In this document: positions 15,100 to 20,653 of the stretch, piece after piece | Layout of the letters: each line of letters starts with the position of its first letter | How positions within the stretch are numbered: the stretch's first letter is position 1 | Origin: Clostridia bacterium | GTDB taxonomy: Bacteria > Bacillota_A > Clostridia > Christensenellales > CAG-138 | Length of the DNA stretch: 20,653 nucleotides | NCBI GenBank assembly: GCA_017394605.1 | Contig: JAFPXU010000145.1 | Location: 1 to 20,653, forward strand | Direction: 5' to 3' | The notes under the pieces: model-generated | The model's database searches: none | What the model saw: only the letters and a program-made list of their open reading frames with translations | Told to the model about the DNA's origin: nothing | Position numbers and translations under genes: made by a program

Positions 15100-16098
15100 A
15101 TGAAACCCAGAAAAATCATTGCCGTTCTGCTTGCCGCCCTGATGATTGTCATGATGGCAGCATGTGCACCGGCAACCACCACTTCTTCCAGTTCCGGAGC
15201 GAAAAAAGTAACGGATATCGCCATCGGAACAGCAGCTTCCGGCGGTGCGTGGTATCCGATCGGCGCAGTCATGTCGGACATCGTTTCCACTTCCGACCTC
15301 GGCATTTCCGCAACCGTTCAGACAACGGGCGGCGGCGTGGAAAACTGCAAGCTGACCAACGAAGACAGCTGCGAGCTTTCCATCACGATCGGCTATCTTG
15401 CGTACAACGCTCAGAACGGGATCGATCCTTATGAGGGAAATAAGATGGATAACATCGCCTGTCTGTTCGGCGGCCTTTCCACCGGCGTCATGCAGGTCGT
15501 TCTTCCGGCGAATTCCGATATCCAGACCTTCGGCGATCTGAAAGGGAAGAAAGTTGCGGTCGGACCCGCCGGCGGCGGTGCGATCACCTGTTTGCAGGCG
15601 TGTCTGGAGCACGAAGGAGTCAAGTATTCCGAAATCACTCCGACTTATGTCGCATATGACGAGGGCGTTACGATGATGACCGACGGACATGTGGACGCCG
15701 CGATCGTGTACGGCGGCATTCCGACCTCCGCTGTTTCCACGCTGGTTGCAAGCAATACGGATTTCCGTCTCCTGGCTCTCACAGAGGAAATGCAGAAAGA
15801 CATCCTTTCTCAGTACAGCTACTTCCAGGCAGTCACTATCCCCGCAGCCATGTATGGCCGTGACGCGGACGCTCTGACAATCGGCACGCCAAACATCGTC
15901 ATCTGCAGCGCTGATCTTCCGGAAGATGTCGTGTATAACATCATGAAGCTGTTCTTCACAGAAGAGAATCTTGCAAAGATCCAGGGATCCCATCCTTCCG
16001 CAAAGGGACTGACCATCGAAAAAGCGGCAACCATGACCGGCATCCCGCTTCATCCCGGCGCAGAGAAGTTCTTTAAGGAACAGGGTCTCCTCGGGTAA
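15100..16098 (+). CDS. TAXI-family TRAP transporter solute receptor (system 2)
   Basis: This 332-residue exported lipoprotein has a basic start, a hydrophobic core and a lipobox MAAC with lipidation at C22, then a Thr/Ser linker. The mature part is a TAXI-type binding protein: IGTAASGGAWYPIGAVMSDI, LKGKKVAVGPAGGGAITCLQ and the PLHPGAEKFFKEQGLLG end. It is a clear relative of system 1, but the two differ throughout, so they are old paralogues and likely bind different ligands. The start follows GGGAGGAAACTAAT. Its permease gene begins 40 bp downstream, and a UbiD-family decarboxylase follows. By guilt by association its ligand may be the acid that UbiD decarboxylates. Confidence 0.93.
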   Translation: MKPRKIIAVLLAALMIVMMAACAPATTTSSSSGAKKVTDIAIGTAASGGAWYPIGAVMSDIVSTSDLGISATVQTTGGGVENCKLTNEDSCELSITIGYLAYNAQNGIDPYEGNKMDNIACLFGGLSTGVMQVVLPANSDIQTFGDLKGKKVAVGPAGGGAITCLQACLEHEGVKYSEITPTYVAYDEGVTMMTDGHVDAAIVYGGIPTSAVSTLVASNTDFRLLALTEEMQKDILSQYSYFQAVTIPAAMYGRDADALTIGTPNIVICSADLPEDVVYNIMKLFFTEENLAKIQGSHPSAKGLTIEKAATMTGIPLHPGAEKFFKEQGLLG

Positions 16099-16138
16099 AT
16101 CCATCCGTCCCCAAACATAACAATACAGGAGCATCAAA

Positions 16139-18055
16139 ATGGAGATACAACAGGAATCCAAAATTCAAAAATACTGCGGATATGCGGCAAAGATAATACT
16201 GGTTATCAGTTCGCTGTTTGCGCTGTATACTTCGGGATTTGGTCTTCTTTCCGCCATGAGTCAGAGAAGCATTCACTGGCTGTTTATGGTTACATCGATT
16301 TTCCTTCTGTTCCCATACAAGAAAGGAAAGAAAATCGGCGTCGCGGAGATCATTCTCGCCGTAGTTGCCGCGGCCGCGACTCTTTATGTCACGCTGACAT
16401 GGCAAAAGAACGCCCTGCGGATCTCCAACCCGGCTACCTGGGAAATCGTGCTCTGTATTATCGGTATCCTGCTTGTTCTGGAAGCGACCCGCCGCTCGAT
16501 GGGAATGGCAATGCCTATCATCGCCATCATTGCCATCGTATATGCGCTCGCGGGGAAAATGCTTCCGGGCATGCTGATGCACAAAGGCTTTTCCGTCGTG
16601 AACCTGTCCTCGTTCCTCTATACGACGACGGAGGGCATCTTCGGTATGGCGATGGGAACATCTGCCACGTATATCATTGTGTTTGTGCTGTTCGGCTCCT
16701 TTCTTGCCAAGTCAGGAGCCGGACAGTTGTTTGTCGATCTTTCCCTCGCCGCAACCGGCCGCAGGCGGAGCGGTCCGGCGCTGGCCACGATTCTGAGCAA
16801 CGCCCTGATGGGCATCATTTCGGGTTCTCCGGTCGCTAACGTAGTAACCACAGGTGCTTTTACCCTGCCCCTGCTGCGGACGGCAGGCTATCCCATGATC
16901 GAAGGCGCCTCTATCCTCGCCGTCGCCGCTACAGGATCCATGTTTACTCCGCCGGTCATGGGAGCTGCGGCGTTCCTGATCGCGGACTACCTTGCCGTGC
17001 CATACGGAAAGGTCGTACTGGCGGCATTGGCCCCTGCCCTCCTATTCTATATCAGTCTGGTCATCTATGCGGATATCTGCGCAGCAAAAAGCGGACTTAC
17101 GGGCATTGCCTCTGAAAACCTGCCGAAATGGAAAGCCGCGCTTCGCGATCGCGGCCAGATGCTGATCCCGATCATTCTTCTTGTTGTCCTCATCGTAAAC
17201 GGATGGAGCGCTTTGAAATGCGCTTTCTGGTGCATCATCCTGATACTGGTTCTGGCAACGATCCGGAAAACCACGCGCATGACGCCCAAAATGATTCTGG
17301 ACGCGCTCATCGCCGGGTCGAAGGATTCCCTGTCCATTGCCGCTGCCTGTGCCTGCGCCGGAATCATTGTCGGCGTAGTTTCCATGACAGGCCTCGGCGT
17401 AAAGTTTTCAAGCATGCTGATGCAGATCGCCGGTCAGAGTCCCGCTCTGGCGCTTATCCTCACCATGGTGGCCGCGATCATCATGGGTATGGGCCTTCCC
17501 CCCACCGCGGTCTACATCATTATGGCCGCGTTGACGGTGCCCGCCCTTACAGGGCTGGGCATCACGCCAATGGCGGCGCACTTCTTCGTTTTCTATTTCT
17601 CCTGTGTTGGCGCCATAACACCGCCTGTTGCGCTCGCGGCCTACTCGGCTTCCGCTGTTGCGCACACACCGCCTATGAAGACCGGATGGACCGCGTTCCG
17701 GATGGGACTTGTCGCCTACGTTATCCCGTATATCTTCGCGTTTAACCCGGTTCTCCTCCTGCAGGGCGGAGACGGCAGCATCATGCAGACGATCCTCGCG
17801 CTGATCACGGCGGTTGCGGGCGTATTCTTCTTCACATACGCATCGGAAGGATATCTCCGCGATCATCTCCATCCCATCATCCGCCTGATTTTCGTGGGTG
17901 GCGCGCTTTGCCTTATGATCCCCGGTGTGCTGACGGACATCATCGGCGCCGGTGTGATCGTTCTCGGAATCTTCCTGACAAAGGTTCTCCACTGGACTCC
18001 CAGGAAAAAGGCGAATCCGTCTTCAGAAGACAAGCCCGAACCCGAGAAGCAGTAA
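16139..18055 (+). CDS. TRAP transporter permease, fused 4TM/12TM type (system 2)
   Basis: This 638-residue membrane protein is the partner of the TAXI receptor just upstream. DctQ-like and DctM-like parts are fused. Motifs include ALMGIISGSPVANVVTTGAF and FTPPVMGAAAFLIADY in the first half, then IIMGMGLPPTAVYIIMAALT and AITPPVALAAYSASAVA in the second. It lacks the long acidic N-terminal tail of the system 1 permease, and it ends in a short charged tail. The start follows AGGAG 8 bases upstream. After its stop a weak hairpin (CAAAA/TTTTG around an AT-rich end, about 18068-18093) lies in the 106-bp gap before the UbiD gene; it is not a clear terminator, so a single mRNA with ubiD is likely. 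Confidence 0.92.
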   Translation: MEIQQESKIQKYCGYAAKIILVISSLFALYTSGFGLLSAMSQRSIHWLFMVTSIFLLFPYKKGKKIGVAEIILAVVAAAATLYVTLTWQKNALRISNPATWEIVLCIIGILLVLEATRRSMGMAMPIIAIIAIVYALAGKMLPGMLMHKGFSVVNLSSFLYTTTEGIFGMAMGTSATYIIVFVLFGSFLAKSGAGQLFVDLSLAATGRRRSGPALATILSNALMGIISGSPVANVVTTGAFTLPLLRTAGYPMIEGASILAVAATGSMFTPPVMGAAAFLIADYLAVPYGKVVLAALAPALLFYISLVIYADICAAKSGLTGIASENLPKWKAALRDRGQMLIPIILLVVLIVNGWSALKCAFWCIILILVLATIRKTTRMTPKMILDALIAGSKDSLSIAAACACAGIIVGVVSMTGLGVKFSSMLMQIAGQSPALALILTMVAAIIMGMGLPPTAVYIIMAALTVPALTGLGITPMAAHFFVFYFSCVGAITPPVALAAYSASAVAHTPPMKTGWTAFRMGLVAYVIPYIFAFNPVLLLQGGDGSIMQTILALITAVAGVFFFTYASEGYLRDHLHPIIRLIFVGGALCLMIPGVLTDIIGAGVIVLGIFLTKVLHWTPRKKANPSSEDKPEPEKQ

Positions 18056-18161
18056 GAATTTTCCCTCAAAACAGCCCGAAGTCAGGGTTTTGTAATAAAC
18101 TTTGTATTTTACCGATTGATTCGGATAGAAATAATACTGGAAAGAGAGGAATACCGTTCAG

Positions 18162-19511
18162 ATGTCGAATAAGAATCTGAGAACTTTTTTAGAGGAAGCG
18201 GAACGTGCGGGTGAAGTCCTGCATATTCAGAAACAGATAGATCCGAAATTTGAAGCGACTGCCATCCTCGCAAAGCTGGAGGATGCAGGACAGTATCCCG
18301 CATGCATGTTTGAAAAGATCGGAAACGGTCAGTATCCTGTCCTGAGCAATCTGTTCGCAAAACGCAGCCGTCTCGCCATGGCACTGGGATGCTCGGAAGA
18401 GGATCTGAACGCGACTTACCGGGCAAGAGAAGATAAGCGTATCGCCCCGGTCATGGTGGAATCCGGTCCCGTACAGGAAGTCGTGCTTACCGGGGACGAC
18501 ATCGATCTCTATCAGCTTCCCATCCCAACGCATAACGCGCTGGACGCCGGTCCGTATGTGACCTGCGGCGCTTCCGTCACCCGGGATCCGGACACCGGCA
18601 TCCGCAATATCGGCGTATACCGCCATCAGCTTCACGGCAAGAACAAGCTTGGCATCCATATGTCGGAAGCAAGCCACGTCAACTATATTTACGGCAAATA
18701 TGAAGCGCGCGGAGAGAATATGCCGATCGCGATCACGATCGGACACCATCCGGCATTTTATCTCGGATGCCTGAGCTTTGTTCCGGTCGGCGTGGATGAA
18801 TACGGCGTCGCCGGTGCCCTCATGGAGGAGCCTTTGGAACTTGTGCGCTGCAAGACCTGCGATCTGGAAGTACCTGCCGACGCAGAAATCGTGCTGGAAG
18901 GGTATGTCAGCGCGACGGAACGCCAGATGGAAGCGCCGTTCGGAGAATTCACCACCATGTACGGCGGTCCTCACATGTATCACGTCGTGACCGTAACCGC
19001 TATCACGATGCGGAAAAAGCCGATCTATCTGGACTGCTTCTCGGGGCATCTGGATCATCAGCTGCTCGGCGGGACCGGGAGACTCAGCGTAATCTACAAA
19101 ACAATCCGCATGGCATGTCCGACCGTAAAGGACGTTTTCATGCCCCCGTCCGGCTGCTGCCGTCTGACCTGCTACGTTTCCATTCACAAGCGGCATGAAG
19201 GCGAAGCGAAAAACGCGATTGGCGCGGTCCTCGCTTCCGACCCGTTTGTGAAATACGTGGTTGTGGTAGACGATGATGTCAACATCTTCAACGACAGCGC
19301 CGTGCTTCTCGCCATCGCGACGAGACTGAAACCGGATCAGAACGGGTTTATGATCAAGAACGCAAAGGGCCATCCGCTGGATCCGACCGCTTATAACGGA
19401 TATGTCGTAACAAAAGTCGGAATTGACGCCACAAAGCCGCTGCGTGATTTCCCCGAAACGGTTTCGGTTCCGGGCACGGATAAGGTCAACCTGGCCGAGA
19501 TACTGGGATAA
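18162..19511 (+). CDS. UbiD-family prenylated-FMN-dependent decarboxylase
   Basis: This 449-residue protein is a complete UbiD-family (de)carboxylase, which acts with prenylated FMN on aromatic, heteroaromatic or alpha,beta-unsaturated acids. The flavin/Mn/K site segment is NIGVYRHQLHGK (149-160) with R154. The catalytic Glu pair lies in MEAPFGEFT (256-264) as E257 and E262, completing the R-E-E set. VVVVDDDVNIFND near residue 365 is also family-typical. The N-terminus LRTFLEEAERAGEVL is as expected, which fixes the start even though its GAGAGG site is rather far (about 12 bases). UbiX and an LpdD-like protein encoded at 12131-13065 should supply the cofactor. The closest functional type (gallate, protocatechuate, 4-hydroxybenzoate or other) cannot be told from motifs alone. 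A strong terminator follows. Confidence 0.93.
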   Translation: MSNKNLRTFLEEAERAGEVLHIQKQIDPKFEATAILAKLEDAGQYPACMFEKIGNGQYPVLSNLFAKRSRLAMALGCSEEDLNATYRAREDKRIAPVMVESGPVQEVVLTGDDIDLYQLPIPTHNALDAGPYVTCGASVTRDPDTGIRNIGVYRHQLHGKNKLGIHMSEASHVNYIYGKYEARGENMPIAITIGHHPAFYLGCLSFVPVGVDEYGVAGALMEEPLELVRCKTCDLEVPADAEIVLEGYVSATERQMEAPFGEFTTMYGGPHMYHVVTVTAITMRKKPIYLDCFSGHLDHQLLGGTGRLSVIYKTIRMACPTVKDVFMPPSGCCRLTCYVSIHKRHEGEAKNAIGAVLASDPFVKYVVVVDDDVNIFNDSAVLLAIATRLKPDQNGFMIKNAKGHPLDPTAYNGYVVTKVGIDATKPLRDFPETVSVPGTDKVNLAEILG

Positions 19512-19551
19512 CCGCCGGAAGTTGTCGCTTCTGGCAATCAATATGACATAT

Positions 19552-19596
19552 GCCCGGAGTGTTAGTTCCTGTATCAGGACTGTCTTCGGGCTTTTT
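19552..19596 (+). terminator. Rho-independent terminator after the UbiD gene
   Basis: GCCCGGAG (19552-19559) pairs with CTTCGGGC (19584-19591). Inside, AGTTCCTG pairs with CAGGACT around a TAT loop. A TTTTT run follows (19592-19596). It closes the TAXI/TRAP-2/UbiD unit 40 bp after the stop. The SDR gene starts only 33 bp later, with no room for an evident promoter between, so that gene probably relies on read-through. Confidence 0.85.
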
Positions 19597-19629
19597 GATA
19601 CATCAGACTACTGAATTTGGAGGCAGGGC

Positions 19630-20379
19630 ATGAAAAAGCTGGCATTTGTGACAGGCTCCCGTCGCGGAATCGGACTTGCAGCCGCAAAGAAGCTTTCCGA
19701 GCTTGGATATACTGTCGTGATATCCGGCGTGACCCCTGAGGACGCGATGTGCGAACCGCTGCAGGGCTCCCTGAAATCATATGACTTTGATTATTTACGT
19801 TGTGATATTTCCAAAGCTGCGGACAGATCGTCTGCCTTTTCCTATATTGACCGGAAGTACGGACGTCTGGATCTGCTCGTAAACAACGCCGGCGTCGCCC
19901 CGAAAATCAGGACCGATCTGCTGGAAACCTCTGAGGAAAACATGCGCTGGCTTCTGGACACCAACCTGCTCGGAACGTTCTTCATGTGCCAGTCTGGCGC
20001 GAATCTGATGATAGATATGCAGTCACGCGGGTTGGAAGGCTATCACCCGCGGATCATCAATATCTCCTCCATATCCGCCTACACCTCCTCAACCAGCAGG
20101 AGCGAGTACTGCATCAGCAAAGCCGGAGTCTCCATGATCACGCAGCTGTTTGCGGATCGGCTTGCTTCCGAGGGAATTCCTGTATTTGAGGTGCGTCCGG
20201 GCATAATCCAGACCGATATGACAGCGGGAGTAAAAGAAAAGTACCAGAAAATGATTGACGAAGGGATCACCCCCATCAAGCGGTTCGGACAACCGGAAGA
20301 CGTGGCGAACTGCGTTGCCGCTCTTGCGGGCGGTCTGCTGGATTTTTCGGCTCAATGTCAAATGTTGGGGTTGAGATAA
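19630..20379 (+). pseudogene. SDR-family oxidoreductase, 3' end replaced by IS
   Basis: This 249-codon frame encodes a classical short-chain dehydrogenase/reductase. It has the cofactor motif TGSRRGIG (8-15), NNAG (85-88), and catalytic N112, S147, Y160 and K164 (YCISK), then PGIIQTDMT. Such enzymes (FabG-like) interconvert hydroxy and oxo groups with NAD(P)H and could act on a pathway intermediate. The family match runs to GGLLDFS (234-240), where one expects a GQ..NVDGG end. Instead nine unrelated residues (AQCQMLGLR) precede the stop, and these are read from the end of an ISL3-type element. Only about 10-15 terminal residues are lost, but they normally contribute to the subunit interface, so activity is uncertain. 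The start follows GGAGG. Confidence 0.75.
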
Positions 20380-20404
20380 AAGAAATCAAGTAAAATCAAG
20401 TTAA

Positions 20405-20440
20405 AACAGGAGTCTTGCATGAAAGTGTGAGACTCTTGTT
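20405..20440. terminator. Hairpin between the IS end and the transposase
   Basis: AACAGGAGTCTTGCAT (20405-20420) can pair with GTGTGAGACTCTTGTT (20425-20440), with a GAAA loop and several wobble pairs. On the minus strand an A/T-rich tract (TTTTAACTTGATTTTACTTG) follows, so it can end transposase transcription before the SDR gene. Two direct copies of AAATCAAGT lie beside it at 20383-20391 and 20393-20401. Confidence 0.5.
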
Positions 20441-20487
20441 GTATTCAGGCATGTAAAGGAAAGGAAACAGCATGCGGCAGGGCAGCT

Positions 20488-20513
20488 TGAACAGGGGGCA
20501 TGCCCCCTGTTCA
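20488..20513. repeat. Perfect 26-bp palindrome downstream of the transposase
   Basis: TGAACAGGGGGCA is followed directly by its exact reverse complement, centred between 20500 and 20501. As RNA it forms a G/C-rich stem. It lies 17 bp after the transposase stop and is probably a terminator or end-processing structure of the IS. Confidence 0.6.
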
Positions 20514-20529
20514 CGGTATATGGGTCCCG

Positions 20530-20653
20530 TTATTTGCCTCTGTTCAGGATCATCAGGATCCTGCTGCGGAAGTTTTCAAAGTTCCGGTAGCCGTATCCCG
20601 TCCGCTTGATCACCTTGATCGTATTGTTGCAGCCTTCCGTAAACTCGTTGGAA
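20530..20653 (-). CDS. ISL3-family transposase, C-terminal end (partial)
   Basis: Forty C-terminal codons are visible before a TAA at 20530-20532; the rest lies beyond the window. The residues SNEFTEGCNNTIKVIKRTGY, then GYRNFENFRSRIL, match the end of the ISL3 DDE transposase, where an acidic catalytic residue is followed by an E-G-x-N-N-x-I-K-x-I-K-R pattern. The gene reads toward the interrupted SDR gene. Nothing can be said about whether the full transposase is intact. Confidence 0.8.
   Translation of the reverse strand, partial: SNEFTEGCNNTIKVIKRTGYGYRNFENFRSRILMILNRGK

Larger units (their letters stand above)
20349..20653 (-). mobile_element. ISL3-family insertion sequence, 3' part
   Basis: The element begins at about 20349 with GGCTCAATGTCA, inside the SDR gene, and runs off the window. 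It holds a terminal inverted repeat region, a hairpin, a 26-bp palindrome and the C-terminal end of an ISL3-like transposase on the minus strand. The 8 bp before it (20341-20348, GATTTTTC) would be the target duplication if the element follows the family rule; the other end is needed to test this. Confidence 0.7.

Noticed and set aside
14944..16161. A 405-codon minus-strand open frame opposite the second TAXI gene
   Set aside because: The plus strand encodes an unmistakable TAXI receptor with signal peptide and lipobox; this frame is its shadow.
18189..19541. A 450-codon minus-strand open frame opposite the UbiD gene
   Set aside because: The plus strand carries all UbiD motifs; the antisense frame has none of its own.
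20340..20400. A simple sequencing frameshift at the SDR C-terminus
   Set aside because: The other frame gives a run that resembles the expected ending only loosely, whereas an IS end plus a transposase directly downstream explains the break better.
1..20653. CRISPR array, tRNA, rRNA or phage genes
   Set aside because: No regularly spaced repeats, no cloverleaf-like segment and no phage-type genes were seen on either strand.

Overview
The window looks like an accessory catabolic region from an anaerobic, moderate-GC Firmicute, probably of the class Clostridia. This is an inference. It rests on strong AGGAGG-type ribosome binding sites, lipoprotein TAXI receptors with fused TRAP permeases, ferredoxin-type and flavin reductases, a UbiX/LpdD/UbiD set and an ISL3-type transposase end. 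No rRNA, tRNA or CRISPR array was seen.

Left edge (1-420): the end of a mobile element cuts an NRAMP-family metal transporter gene after about 40 codons. The promoter and ribosome binding site of that gene survive. Minus-strand block (421-13065), in order of transcription: UbiX flavin prenyltransferase and an LpdD-like protein (translationally coupled), a fumarate-reductase-like flavoprotein, a TAXI receptor and fused TRAP permease, a PreA-like dehydrogenase with two [4Fe-4S] clusters, the large and small parts of aconitase X, three tandem RraA/HMG-aldolase-family paralogues, and a sodium:solute symporter.

Plus-strand block (13407-20379): an MFS transporter, a second TAXI receptor and fused TRAP permease, a UbiD-family decarboxylase followed by a clear terminator, and an SDR oxidoreductase. 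The last codons of the SDR gene are replaced by the end of an ISL3-family element. The C-terminal end of that element's transposase closes the window.

The set reads as a complete but unassigned anaerobic pathway for an organic acid. It has TRAP, SSS and MFS uptake or export, prenylated-FMN-dependent (de)carboxylation (UbiD with UbiX and LpdD), two reductases (FAD type and DHOD/DPD type), a hydro-lyase (aconitase X) and retro-aldol cleavage (RraA family). The substrate cannot be read from the sequence. A hydroxylated aromatic or heteroaromatic, or an unsaturated polycarboxylic acid, would fit. An 8-bp palindrome, TGTCGACA, sits just downstream of the -10 of predicted promoters on both strands and inside the promoter of the broken NRAMP gene. 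This suggests one regulator, not encoded here, acting on several units.
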